Source: an uncultured Bacteroidota bacterium (GTDB lineage Bacteria > Bacteroidota > Bacteroidia > JADZBD01). From it: a DNA stretch of 58,180 bases. The stretch lies in NCBI GenBank assembly GCA_937924855.1, contig CALEYQ010000053.1, forward strand, positions 1 to 58,180, in the 5' to 3' direction. The notes under the pieces are model-generated. The model made no database searches, was not told where the DNA came from, and saw only the letters and a program-made list of their open reading frames with translations. Both the position numbers and the translations under genes were made by a program. Shown one piece after another: positions 45,194-53,741 of the stretch (its first letter is position 1; every line of letters starts with the position of its first letter).

Positions 45194-45412
45194 TCATTTC
45201 AATTCTTCAAAATCCGAAAAAGGCTCCGATCCTTTTTTTGATTTTTCAATTTTAACCTTATTGGAATTTCCTTCAATATCACTTTCCGGTTCGTGGTGGG
45301 AACCGGAATTGTAGTGGTGATGAATATTTATGTTTCCCTGACCCCCTGTGCGGGGCTGAAAAATCCGGAATAGTATCCAAACAACAAGAATGGTAAAAAA
45401 GATTTCCTGCAT
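45194..45412 (-). CDS. Small single-helix membrane protein (DUF4834-like)
   Basis: 72 residues. One N-terminal helix (FFTILVVWILFRIF), then a His/Gly/Ser-rich cytoplasmic tail and a charged, Lys/Glu-rich C-terminus. The layout resembles the small DUF4834 proteins of Bacteroidota; that match is weak. TAGTTTTG, a perfect -7 element, lies just before the start. Two bases from the convergent SBBP gene stop. Confidence 0.6.
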   Translation of the reverse strand: MQEIFFTILVVWILFRIFQPRTGGQGNINIHHHYNSGSHHEPESDIEGNSNKVKIEKSKKGSEPFSDFEELK

Positions 45413-45416
45413 TGCA

Positions 45417-45424
45417 CAAAACTA
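45417..45424 (-). promoter_or_regulatory. -7 promoter element of the small membrane gene
   Basis: TAGTTTTG on the minus strand, exact TAnnTTTG match, four bases before the ATG at 45412. No -33 element at the expected distance. Confidence 0.4.
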
Positions 45425-45430
45425 AATAAA

Positions 45431-45454
45431 AAAGGGGGAGCATCCTCCCCCTTT
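45431..45454 (-). terminator. Intrinsic terminator of the SprB-repeat gene
   Basis: On the minus strand AAAGGGGGAG, loop GATG, CTCCCCCTTT, then a T-rich tail. The stem is 10 bp with 7 G/C pairs at its core. It lies 20 bases after the stop of the gene ending at 45474. Confidence 0.85.
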
Positions 45455-45473
45455 TAAATGATCAGAAATAAAT

Positions 45474-47903
45474 TTATCTCAATAGGTGTACAAAACCTTT
45501 ATGAACTACCACCCTATTGGGTTCACAGCGGTTCACATAAGTTGCTACCCAATAATACACACCGGCAGATGCATCCTTTCCATTCCCATTTATCCTTCCA
45601 TCCCATTGCGGATTGTAATCTGTGGTTTCATAAACCAGGGTTCCCCAACGGTTGAAGATCTGAATTTTAAACTCTTTCGCATAATACTCGATGGAGGCCG
45701 GGTTGTAATACGCCGATTTATAAGGGAAGAACAAGTCGTTCATATTATCCCCATTGGGTGTAAACACATTCGCAGTTGTATCTGGAATAAAGTATGGATT
45801 CGGAACCGTAGTAATAATTGCACTGGTGTTATGAATACATCCATTAAACAACCAGGTTACGGTATATCCAGACGGACTGCCCGAAAATATAACCAAAGAG
45901 TCGGCATTCCCACCGGGAACGGGATTGGAGTTATGGTACCATTGATAGCTGGTAAAGCCGGGAGGGGCATGAAGAACAACCATAGAGTCTCCTTCACAAA
46001 GACTGGCTGTTATCGCAAGGGTATCAGGCGGTGGAGGAGGCTGGGTTACTGTTACAGACTGGGTAAAGGTGCAATTCTGGGCGTCAGTAACGGTAACGAT
46101 ATAGGTGCCGGCAGTTAAACCGGTGGCGGTGGCGGTATTCTGTACCGGGGCTGTATTCCAGGAGTAAAAATACGGACTGGTGCCACCCGACCCGCTGGCC
46201 GAAGCAGAGCCATCGCTGCCGCCATTACACTGAACATTGGTAACATTAGTGCTAAGCGAAATCGGCGGAGGTTGAGTAATGGTTACGGTAGAGGTAAGGG
46301 TACATCCGCTGGCATCCGTTACGGTAAGGGTGTATGTTCCTGCCGTAAGGTTTGAAGCATTCGCCGATGTTTGTCCACCCGGAGCCCAACTGTATGTATA
46401 CCCTGGGTTACCGCCACTAACCACCGCAGTGGCCGAACCGGAATTACCTCCCGGACACAGAACATTAGAAGAGCCGCTTTGAATAGTAATGGCAGGAGGC
46501 TGGGTAATAGTGATGATTACCGTATCGGTACAACCATTTCCATCAGTAACCGTAGCCGTATATGTTCCTGCTGAAAGCCCCGTAGCAGTGGCAGAGGTTT
46601 GGCTTGAGGGATTCCACAAATAAGTAAATGGCGGGTTTCCGCCAGTTGCCGTAGCGGAACCGTTACTGCCTCCGTTACAACTTACGTTGGTTGGGGCACT
46701 TGAAAGTGTGAATCCTCCGGAATTCAGGATTACCACCGTGTCCTGGCCTGAAGCACAACCGGAGGCGTCGGTGATGGTAACTATGTAGGTTCCGGGAGCT
46801 AATCCCGTGGCTGTTTGGGTTGTTTGCGGGGGAGTAGTATTCCAGGAATAGGTATAAGGAGGAGTTCCACCGGATGGAGTGGCTGTTGCAGTACCGTTGT
46901 TCTGGTTACAGGTTGCATTTGTTGTAGTGGAGGAAATAGTAATTGGATTCGGTGACACCGGAACACAGGTAGTACAGGAGGTGGTTTGAAAATAAAGGCC
47001 CATCATGGAAAAGGTGAAACAATCCGAATTCAATCCGTTGGTGGCAAACTGAGCCGTAGCCTGTGCAGCGGTAACGTTGGTTGTTGCCATATCGAAATTG
47101 TAAAAGTTGTTGGGGTAATTTGCAGTGGCCCCGTTAATGGTTGAGGGATGCTGGCCCCCATTAACATTTGCCTGCATATCGGAAACGATTAAAAAACCCT
47201 CCGCAAAAGTACTGTTGCCGCAGGCATTAATACCCGTCATTGTTTGCTGCTGGTTTCCCCAGTTTCCCGTCATGTTTCCGTCGTGAATGACAAGAGTTCC
47301 CTGATAGGTAACTGAAGGGTTCCTGTAAATAATAAAAAGGGTGGCCCCATCAATTTCCCAGCTTGCGTTGCTTAATCCGTTCACCTGGATGGTATAGGTT
47401 CCATTTCCGGAGATTGATGCCGTTACATCGGCTCTGTAAACCCGCGTTCCTGACTCTCCCCAACACTTGCTGGGTCCGGATCCTGCAATAACGGGATTAT
47501 AGGTTGCAGAGGCAGGTACAGGATTGGTAATAGTTACGGTGGTATTGGCGGGGGAGGCCGGCTGGTAGGAAACGGTATACCAAACATAGGCCCTTTCAAT
47601 AATATAGCAGGCGGGAAGGCCTGTAATCTGAACCGTAGTCGGATTACCGGTTCCGTTATTATTAAAACTCAAACTGGCACTTCGGGTTTGAACCAGGCGA
47701 CTGCCCTGGGTCCAGTTTAGTCCGCACATGCTCTGGTTGTAAATCTGACCCAATGACCCGTTCCCGTCATCCGGAAGGTCCTGATTAGAAGCATTATTAT
47801 GATTATTGAGGCAGGATTGGCAAAGGCCTCCGCCTTCCTGGGCGGTTAAAGACAATCCCAGAAAAAGGCTGGTAAACAGGGCAAAAAGGGTATTTACTTT
47901 CAT
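45474..47903 (-). CDS. SprB-repeat protein with T9SS type-B sorting domain
   Basis: 809 residues. The ATG at 47903 begins the signal peptide MKVNTLFALFTSLFLGLSLTAQ. An N-terminal about 300-residue region is followed by four SprB-type repeats of about 75 residues, each with a CNGG/CPGG or CNQN start, a 'PPYTYSWN' strand and an 'AGTY-x-VTVTDA-x-x-C' end. The last about 85 residues are a type-B T9SS sorting domain (VFTPNGDNMNDLFFPYKS ... IFNRWGTLVYETTDYN ... WDGRINGNG ... GFVHLLR). SprB is the gliding adhesin of Flavobacterium; this protein has the same repeat but is far shorter than SprB. Confidence 0.92.
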   Translation of the reverse strand: MKVNTLFALFTSLFLGLSLTAQEGGGLCQSCLNNHNNASNQDLPDDGNGSLGQIYNQSMCGLNWTQGSRLVQTRSASLSFNNNGTGNPTTVQITGLPACYIIERAYVWYTVSYQPASPANTTVTITNPVPASATYNPVIAGSGPSKCWGESGTRVYRADVTASISGNGTYTIQVNGLSNASWEIDGATLFIIYRNPSVTYQGTLVIHDGNMTGNWGNQQQTMTGINACGNSTFAEGFLIVSDMQANVNGGQHPSTINGATANYPNNFYNFDMATTNVTAAQATAQFATNGLNSDCFTFSMMGLYFQTTSCTTCVPVSPNPITISSTTTNATCNQNNGTATATPSGGTPPYTYSWNTTPPQTTQTATGLAPGTYIVTITDASGCASGQDTVVILNSGGFTLSSAPTNVSCNGGSNGSATATGGNPPFTYLWNPSSQTSATATGLSAGTYTATVTDGNGCTDTVIITITQPPAITIQSGSSNVLCPGGNSGSATAVVSGGNPGYTYSWAPGGQTSANASNLTAGTYTLTVTDASGCTLTSTVTITQPPPISLSTNVTNVQCNGGSDGSASASGSGGTSPYFYSWNTAPVQNTATATGLTAGTYIVTVTDAQNCTFTQSVTVTQPPPPPDTLAITASLCEGDSMVVLHAPPGFTSYQWYHNSNPVPGGNADSLVIFSGSPSGYTVTWLFNGCIHNTSAIITTVPNPYFIPDTTANVFTPNGDNMNDLFFPYKSAYYNPASIEYYAKEFKIQIFNRWGTLVYETTDYNPQWDGRINGNGKDASAGVYYWVATYVNRCEPNRVVVHKGFVHLLR

Positions 47904-47920
47904 ATCTAAATAAATTAAAA

Positions 47921-47946
47921 GCTCCACTCCGTTTCCGGAGCGGAGC
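47921..47946 (-). terminator. Hairpin between carB and the SprB-repeat gene
   Basis: On the minus strand GCTCCGCTCCG, loop GAAA, CGGAGTGGAGC, then TTTTAATTTATTTAG. The 11-bp stem has one G-T pair and a stable GAAA loop. It would terminate transcripts that run past carB, but a promoter-like sequence lies before it (47958-47988), so it may also act in the SprB-repeat gene's leader. Confidence 0.8.
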
Positions 47947-47957
47947 CAAACCAGGGG

Positions 47958-47988
47958 TAAAGATATAAAAGCTATTTACAAAAACAAA
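47958..47988 (-). promoter_or_regulatory. Candidate promoter of the SprB-repeat gene
   Basis: On the minus strand TTTG (47988-47985), 19 bases, then TATCTTTA (47965-47958), one base off the TAnnTTTG consensus. It lies just after the carB stop codon and upstream of the hairpin at 47921-47946. Confidence 0.55.
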
Positions 47989-47994
47989 GGGGAA

Positions 47995-50811
47995 TTATTT
48001 GCTTAAATAAAGGTTCCTTTCGGAATAAATTTTCTGGAAAAATTCATCTTCAAGGTTGTCAATAAACTGTATGGCCTCCCCGGTAGACTTCATTTCCGGC
48101 CCAAGCTCCTTATTTACATCCTTGAATTTATTGAATGAAAAAACCGGGATTTTAATGGCATATCCCTTTTTTCGTGGGTTGAACTTAAAGTCGCGGACTT
48201 TCTTTTCCCCGAGCATCAGTTTCGTGGCATAATTTACATAGGGTTCATCATAAGCTTTCGCTATAAAAGGCACTGTTCTGGAGGCCCTTGGGTTAGCTTC
48301 GATTACATATACATTTTCATCCTTAATTGCGAATTGTATGTTAATTAAACCTTTAACCTGCATAGCCTTCGCGATTTTACGGGTATACTCTTCCATCAGG
48401 GAAATCACCTTATCACTGAGGTCAAAGGGAGGCAAAACGGCATTGGAGTCGCCGCTGTGGATCCCGGCAGGCTCGATGTGTTCCATTATTCCGATGATGT
48501 AGCAATCATCTCCATCGCAAATCGCGTCCGCTTCGGCTTCGATGGCTTTTTCCAGAAAATGGTCGAGCAACACCTTGTTTCCGGGAATATCCTTCAAAAG
48601 ATTTACCACGTGTTGCTCAAGCTCTTTTTCGTTGATTACGATTTTCATGCTCTGCCCACCCAGAACATAACTGGGTCGCACAAGCAGAGGAAATCCGAGT
48701 TCTCTCGACAATTTCACGGCCTGATCGGCATCTTCAATTACTCCGAATTTCGGGTAGGGTATATTTAAATCCCTGAGCAGGGAGGAAAAACTACCCCTGT
48801 CTTCGGCCAGGTCGAGTGATTTAAAACTGGTTCCAATTATTTTAATCCCGTACTTATCCAGTTTTTCAGCCAGCTTCAGTGCAGTTTGACCTCCTAGCTG
48901 AACAATTACCCCTTCCGGTTTTTCCTTTAGAATTATGTCGTAAATGTGCTCCCAGAATACCGGTTCGAAATAAAGTTTGTCGGAAATATCAAAATCGGTG
49001 GAAACTGTTTCCGGATTACAATTTATCATAATGGTTTCATACCCGCACTCCCGGGCTGCCAGCACACCGTGCACACAACTGTAATCAAACTCAATCCCCT
49101 GCCCTATCCTGTTGGGTCCGCTGCCAAGTACCACTACCTTTTTCTTATTGGTGGGAACCGATTCGTCCTCGTCGTCAAAAGTGCTGTAATAGTATGGCGT
49201 TTGAGCTTCGAACTCAGCAGCGCAGGTATCAACTATTTTGTAAACCCTGTTAATGCCCAATTCTTTTCTTTTATTGAATACCTGGCTTTCCAGACAGCGT
49301 AAAAGATGAGCTATCTGTCTATCGGCATATCCTTTCTTTTTGGCTTCCATTAAAATATGGCGGGGAAGCGTTTCAAGGGTATAGGATTCTATTTCTTTTT
49401 CAAGATTTACCAGTTCCTCAATCTGGTTCAGGAACCAGGGATCTATTTTGGTTTTGTCGTGAATGGTTGAAAAAGGAATGCCCATTTTAAAGGCATCATA
49501 AATATGGAACAAACGATTCCAGCTTGGGTTGGCCAGACTTTCCAAAATTTGCTGCTGATCGCGGAGTTCCTTTCCATCGGCTCCGAGTCCGTTCCGCTTA
49601 ATTTCGAGCGACTGGCAGGCTTTCTGAAGGGCTTCCTGAAACGACCTTCCAATACCCATAGCTTCCCCCACCGATTTCATTTGCAAACCGAGATGGCGAT
49701 CAGTTCCTTTGAATTTATCGAAGTTCCAGCGGGGTACTTTTACAATTACATAATCAAGCGTTGGTTCAAAGAAAGCCGAGGTGGTTTTGGTGATTTGATT
49801 TTTTAATTCATCAAGGTTGTATCCGATGGCCAGCTTCGCTGCAATTTTGGCAATGGGATACCCGGTGGCTTTCGAAGCCAGGGCGGAAGAGCGCGACACC
49901 CGGGGATTGATTTCAATCACAATCATTTCGTTTTCATTCGCAGGATTCAGTGAGAATTGAATGTTACAACCTCCTGCAAAATGACCTATTCCGTTCATAC
50001 ATTTTATGGCCATGTCGCGCATCTTCTGGTATGCGGTATCGCTGAGTGTCATGGCCGGAGCAACCGTAATGCTATCACCCGTATGAATTCCCATCGGGTC
50101 GAAATTCTCAATGGAACAAATGATCACCACGTTGCCGAGGTTATCGCGTAGCAACTCTAACTCAAACTCTTTCCAGCCAAGGATACTTTGTTCTACCAAA
50201 ACTTCATGAATCGGAGAGGCATGAAGGCCGTGGGTAAGCGCCGCATCGAAATCTTCCTTTTTGTGCACAAATCCTCCTCCGGTACCACCCAGGGTAAAGG
50301 AAGGTCGAATTACCAGTGGGAACCCGATTTCCTGGGCAATTTCTTTTCCTTCAAGGAAAGATGTAGCCGTTCTTCCTTTACAAACCGAAGCCCCCAATTC
50401 CAACATTCTGAGTCGAAACTTTTCCCGATCCTCCGTGGTTGAAATGGCATCGGTGTTTACCCCAATCATTTTCACGCCGTATTTTTTCCACACACCTGCC
50501 TTTTCACAATCCATGGCAAGATTCAGGGCAGTTTGACCGCCCATAGTTGGCAAAACGGCATCTATATTATGTTTTTCCAGAATTTCCACTATCGATTTAC
50601 GGGTCAGAGGCATCAGGTAAACATTATCAGCCGTGACCTTGTCGGTCATGATGGTAGCAGGGTTTGAGTTGATTAGCGTTACTTCTATCCCTTCTTCTTT
50701 TAGCGACCGCGAAGCCTGGCTTCCGGAATAGTCAAATTCGCAGGCTTGTCCGATAACAATAGGTCCTGAACCGATGATTAGTACTGATTTGATGGATTTG
50801 TCCTTTGGCAT
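47995..50811 (-). CDS. carB: Carbamoyl-phosphate synthase large subunit
   Basis: 938 residues. Two ATP-grasp/synthetase halves are evident: IGSGPIVIGQACEFDYSGSQA at the start, and LGSGPNRIGQGIEFDYSCVHG about 560 residues on, each with its phosphate-binding loop. PTMGGQTALNLA and VQLGGQTALKLA repeat likewise. It makes carbamoyl phosphate for pyrimidine and arginine synthesis together with the glutaminase subunit CarA, which is not in this window. It lacks the long C-terminal allosteric MGS domain of the about 1070-residue enzymes, in line with the short Bacteroidota form. I chose the ATG at 50811 because the earlier one (50844) lies inside the hairpin at 50833-50860. Confidence 0.95.
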   Translation of the reverse strand: MPKDKSIKSVLIIGSGPIVIGQACEFDYSGSQASRSLKEEGIEVTLINSNPATIMTDKVTADNVYLMPLTRKSIVEILEKHNIDAVLPTMGGQTALNLAMDCEKAGVWKKYGVKMIGVNTDAISTTEDREKFRLRMLELGASVCKGRTATSFLEGKEIAQEIGFPLVIRPSFTLGGTGGGFVHKKEDFDAALTHGLHASPIHEVLVEQSILGWKEFELELLRDNLGNVVIICSIENFDPMGIHTGDSITVAPAMTLSDTAYQKMRDMAIKCMNGIGHFAGGCNIQFSLNPANENEMIVIEINPRVSRSSALASKATGYPIAKIAAKLAIGYNLDELKNQITKTTSAFFEPTLDYVIVKVPRWNFDKFKGTDRHLGLQMKSVGEAMGIGRSFQEALQKACQSLEIKRNGLGADGKELRDQQQILESLANPSWNRLFHIYDAFKMGIPFSTIHDKTKIDPWFLNQIEELVNLEKEIESYTLETLPRHILMEAKKKGYADRQIAHLLRCLESQVFNKRKELGINRVYKIVDTCAAEFEAQTPYYYSTFDDEDESVPTNKKKVVVLGSGPNRIGQGIEFDYSCVHGVLAARECGYETIMINCNPETVSTDFDISDKLYFEPVFWEHIYDIILKEKPEGVIVQLGGQTALKLAEKLDKYGIKIIGTSFKSLDLAEDRGSFSSLLRDLNIPYPKFGVIEDADQAVKLSRELGFPLLVRPSYVLGGQSMKIVINEKELEQHVVNLLKDIPGNKVLLDHFLEKAIEAEADAICDGDDCYIIGIMEHIEPAGIHSGDSNAVLPPFDLSDKVISLMEEYTRKIAKAMQVKGLINIQFAIKDENVYVIEANPRASRTVPFIAKAYDEPYVNYATKLMLGEKKVRDFKFNPRKKGYAIKIPVFSFNKFKDVNKELGPEMKSTGEAIQFIDNLEDEFFQKIYSERNLYLSK

Positions 50812-50831
50812 TTTAAATTGTTTTTGGGCAT

Positions 50832-50860
50832 AAAAAAAAGGCATCCGGAAATGCCTTTTT
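50832..50860 (-). terminator. Hairpin in front of carB, possible attenuator
   Basis: On the minus strand AAAAAGGCAT, loop TTCCGG, ATGCCTTTTTTTT. The stem is about 9-10 bp with an uninterrupted U8 tail, so it can act as an intrinsic terminator. It ends about 20 bases before the carB ATG. GGAAA just upstream can pair with TTTCC inside the hairpin loop, an alternative stem that would prevent the terminator. rpmH has its own terminator further upstream, so this one probably belongs to the carB leader. Confidence 0.6.
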
Positions 50861-50943
50861 CCAACGCGAAATTAAACCTCGATTATATATAGACCGGATT
50901 GCTTTTTTTAACAAAGTTTGAACGGAAACAGCACTCGGAGGGA

Positions 50944-50974
50944 CAAAAAAAAACCATCCGTTAATGGATGGTTT
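50944..50974 (-). terminator. Intrinsic terminator of rpmH
   Basis: On the minus strand AAACCATCC, loop ATTAAC, GGATGGTTT and a run of T8. It lies 27 bases after the rpmH stop codon. The stem is 9 bp. Confidence 0.85.
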
Positions 50975-51000
50975 AAATAAATTCGGGAATATCTTCATTA

Positions 51001-51162
51001 TCAGCCCCGCTTATGGAGTTTTTCGTCAGAAACGGTTAATTTTTTGCGACCTTTTTTTCTACGTGAAGCCAAAACCCTTCTGCCCTTGGCAGAGGCCATA
51101 CGGGTACGAAACCCGTTCTTATTGCTGCGCTTTCTGCTGGAGGGCTGGAATGTGCGTTTCAT
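51001..51162 (-). CDS. rpmH: 50S ribosomal protein L34
   Basis: 53 residues, ATG at 51162, TGA at 51003-51001. MKRTFQPSSRKRSNKNGFRT followed by RMASAKGRRVLASRR and KKGRKKLTVSDE is the full L34 signature: the KRTFQPS start, the NKNGFRTRM core and the Arg/Lys-rich end. Promoter and terminator flank it closely, so it is a single-gene transcript. rpmH normally sits next to rnpA; here it does not, and a methyltransferase gene lies upstream. Confidence 0.97.
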   Translation of the reverse strand: MKRTFQPSSRKRSNKNGFRTRMASAKGRRVLASRRKKGRKKLTVSDEKLHKRG

Positions 51163-51197
51163 AGCTTATTTCTTTGCTGGTTTTTTTAAACCGGGGG

Positions 51198-51228
51198 CAA
51201 AGATAATAATAGGATTGGAATCCACAAA
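51198..51228 (-). promoter_or_regulatory. Housekeeping promoter of rpmH
   Basis: On the minus strand TTTG (51228-51225), 19 bases, TATCTTTG (51205-51198): full match to both elements and ideal spacing for the Bacteroidota primary sigma factor. The clearest promoter in the window. Confidence 0.8.
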
Positions 51229-51234
51229 GAAATA

Positions 51235-51942
51235 TTACAGCAAAATGGAGCAAACAAACACTTTGGTTCTCAGGCCATTCCGAAAAACCTCATAAATCTC
51301 CGAGCCCTGAAACCCAGGCCGTTTCATAAGTGCTTCCCGAAACTCCCCGGCCAAATGCCGGCTGGGTTCCGACACCACTAAAACAGCCCCTGTTCCCCTC
51401 ATACTGTCTATGCATTTTAAGAGAGCGGGAAAAGCGGCTCTTTCGTAAGCTACATCAGAGGCCAGCAAGACATCAAATGTACCGGGCAAACTTTCCCGCC
51501 AGTCGTACTTATATATATTGGCCTTTTGGTCGGGATGATTCAAATCCCAGGAAAGCCGGGCATAATCCAGGGGTTCAGGAAGATAATCGGTAATGTCTAC
51601 GGAGGCGGGATTCAGGGAGCCGGCAACCAGTGAAGGAATGCCAAGTCCTGCCCCAATTTCCAAAACCCGTTTTCCTGTGATTATTTCAGGATGATTCAGC
51701 AGAAATTCACCCAGAGCAATGGCCGATGGCCACAATTCGGCCCAATAGGGAATTTTCTCTTCTCCCACATCAAAAACGGAAGGGTTTGCACCCAGGTAGT
51801 CCTCTATAAGGGAGTCGGGCGATTCCGGCAGGTAAACGCTGTAATTTAGGGTTCCAATTGTAAGGCTTACAGGAGTTTCCACGGTTCCAAATGTACCTTC
51901 TAATTTCCTCCTGCCTGGAAAAAAAGTAACTTTGTCGCCCAT
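51235..51942 (-). CDS. Class I methyltransferase (METTL16/20-like lysine methyltransferase)
   Basis: 235 residues. IPYWAELWPSAIALGEFLL followed by VLEIGAGLGIPSLVAG is the hallmark of the Methyltransf_16-like (ETF/protein-lysine methyltransferase-like) group; the post-motif LLASDVAYERAAF follows. The target is unknown, possibly a protein lysine or a small molecule. The ATG at 51942 shares two bases with the start of the divergent ABC transporter (CATG at 51940-51943). Starting further upstream at 52014 would lie fully within that transporter gene. No internal alternative start is convincing. Confidence 0.75.
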   Translation of the reverse strand: MGDKVTFFPGRRKLEGTFGTVETPVSLTIGTLNYSVYLPESPDSLIEDYLGANPSVFDVGEEKIPYWAELWPSAIALGEFLLNHPEIITGKRVLEIGAGLGIPSLVAGSLNPASVDITDYLPEPLDYARLSWDLNHPDQKANIYKYDWRESLPGTFDVLLASDVAYERAAFPALLKCIDSMRGTGAVLVVSEPSRHLAGEFREALMKRPGFQGSEIYEVFRNGLRTKVFVCSILL

Positions 51943-53728
51943 GTCACGATTATCAAGGGAATCGAAAGAGAAGTTGCCTAAGGTTAAGATCACCGCTGCC
52001 AGCTTAAAAACCATCCGGAGGGTTTGGCATTATTTCAAGCCTTACCAGGCAAGGTATTTTGTAGGGATGATTTTCCTGTTCCTCACCAGCGGCGTTGCGC
52101 TGATTTTTCCTGCTCTTTTAGGCGACCTGGTTGATTCGGCCACCTCGGCTGATCTTTCCCGCATCAACGAAATTGCCCTGATTTTAATGGTTGTACTTAT
52201 GGCGCAATCGGTTTTTTCATTTTTCAGGATTTACCTTTTTGCCCAGGTTACCGAAAATTCACTCGGCGATCTGAGAAAGGAGTTATATGCGCATTTGATT
52301 CGTCTGCCCATGACCTTTTTCTCCTCCCGCCGGGTTGGAGAATTAAATTCACGCATTTCTGCCGATGTCTCCATGCTTGCCGACACATTCAATACTTCGT
52401 TGGCTGAATTTATCCGCCAGATAATTTTAATTATCGGGGGCATAATCTTCCTCACCTTTTTATCTCCACACCTTACACTGATCATGCTGGCCGTGGTGCC
52501 CGTTGTGGCACTCCTCGCTATTTTCTTCGGGCGGAAAATCCGAAAAATCAGTCGCGAAACCCAGGATCGCCTTGCCGATTCCAACACCATTGTGGAAGAA
52601 ACCATTCAGGGTATTTCAAATGTAAAGTCCTTCGCCAACGAATTGTTTGAAATTGGACGTTATAAAAAAGGAATTGCCGGCGTAGTTCAGCAGGCCATAA
52701 AAGGGGCTGTTGCCCGTGGTATGTTTGCTGCATTTATCATTATGTGCCTTTTCGGTTCCATAGTCCTGGTTATCTGGCAGGGAGTGGGCCTGGTTCAGGA
52801 AGGCACCATTACCACGGGGCAAATGTTTAAGTTCCTTCTTTATTCTGTTTTTGTGGGAGCCTCTATCGGAGGCATTGCAGAATTATATGCGGGCTTGCAA
52901 CGCGCCCTGGGAGCCACCGAAAGAATTTTCGAAATCATGGATGAGGCGGCAGAAAAAACCGACCCCACCCCTGACCATTCGGTAAAACTGGAAGGTGAAG
53001 TGGAGTTCAAAAATGTTGCTTTTGCCTACCCCTCCAGACCCGAGCTCACGGTTTTAAAAAATATTTCCCTCAAAGCCAAAAAAGGTCAGACCATTGCGAT
53101 TGTAGGCCCAAGTGGAAGCGGAAAATCAACCATTGTTCAACTTTTAATGAGGTTTTATGAACCTGCCTCAGGAAGTATTTTGTTCGACGGAAAAGATTCC
53201 CACTCCTATTCTCTTTTTAACCTGAGAGACAATATTGCCATTGTTCCCCAGGATGTTTTGCTTTTCGGCGGCACCATTCGTGAGAATATTCTGTATGGGA
53301 AGCCCGAGGCCAGCGAACAGGAAATTATCGATGCCGCAAGGAAGGCAAATGCATTTGAGTTCATTGATTCTTTTCCCGAATGGTTTGAAACCGTTGTTGG
53401 CGAAAGAGGCATAAAACTATCGGGAGGACAACGCCAGAGAATTGCCATTGCAAGAGCTGTTTTGAAAAATCCCTCGATTTTAATTTTGGATGAAGCTACC
53501 TCATCCCTCGATTCTGAATCGGAGCGGTTGGTGCAGGAAGCCCTTGACAAACTCATGGTGGGCCGCACCAGCTTTGTTATTGCACACCGCTTATCAACGG
53601 TTCGCGCCGCCGACCAAATTATTGTCATCGACAATGGTGAGGTAAGAGAATCAGGCTCTCACGATCAGCTTATGAGTCTTGAAAACGGACTCTACAAAAG
53701 TCTTACGCGCCTTCAGTTTGCGGAATAG
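51941..53728 (+). CDS. MsbA-like ABC exporter
   Basis: 595 residues. Six N-terminal membrane helices (first about 35-60), then an ATPase domain with Walker A GPSGSGKST, Q-loop IVPQDVLLF, signature LSGGQRQR, Walker B ILILDEATSSLDSE and switch His in IAHRLSTV. This is a complete half-transporter that works as a dimer and probably exports a lipid or drug. The start is either ATG 51941 or TTG 51932; ATG is preferred. It shares its first bases with the divergent methyltransferase start. Confidence 0.92.
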   Translation: MSRLSRESKEKLPKVKITAASLKTIRRVWHYFKPYQARYFVGMIFLFLTSGVALIFPALLGDLVDSATSADLSRINEIALILMVVLMAQSVFSFFRIYLFAQVTENSLGDLRKELYAHLIRLPMTFFSSRRVGELNSRISADVSMLADTFNTSLAEFIRQIILIIGGIIFLTFLSPHLTLIMLAVVPVVALLAIFFGRKIRKISRETQDRLADSNTIVEETIQGISNVKSFANELFEIGRYKKGIAGVVQQAIKGAVARGMFAAFIIMCLFGSIVLVIWQGVGLVQEGTITTGQMFKFLLYSVFVGASIGGIAELYAGLQRALGATERIFEIMDEAAEKTDPTPDHSVKLEGEVEFKNVAFAYPSRPELTVLKNISLKAKKGQTIAIVGPSGSGKSTIVQLLMRFYEPASGSILFDGKDSHSYSLFNLRDNIAIVPQDVLLFGGTIRENILYGKPEASEQEIIDAARKANAFEFIDSFPEWFETVVGERGIKLSGGQRQRIAIARAVLKNPSILILDEATSSLDSESERLVQEALDKLMVGRTSFVIAHRLSTVRAADQIIVIDNGEVRESGSHDQLMSLENGLYKSLTRLQFAE

Positions 53729-53741
53729 TGCCCCCCGGTTC

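Noticed and set aside
45486..46118. 210-residue plus-strand frame opposite the SprB-repeat gene
   Set aside because: It is the antisense shadow of the type-B domain and repeats, which are clear on the minus strand.
50812..50844. Earlier carB start at 50844
   Set aside because: It lies inside the terminator hairpin, and the added residues do not resemble the family.
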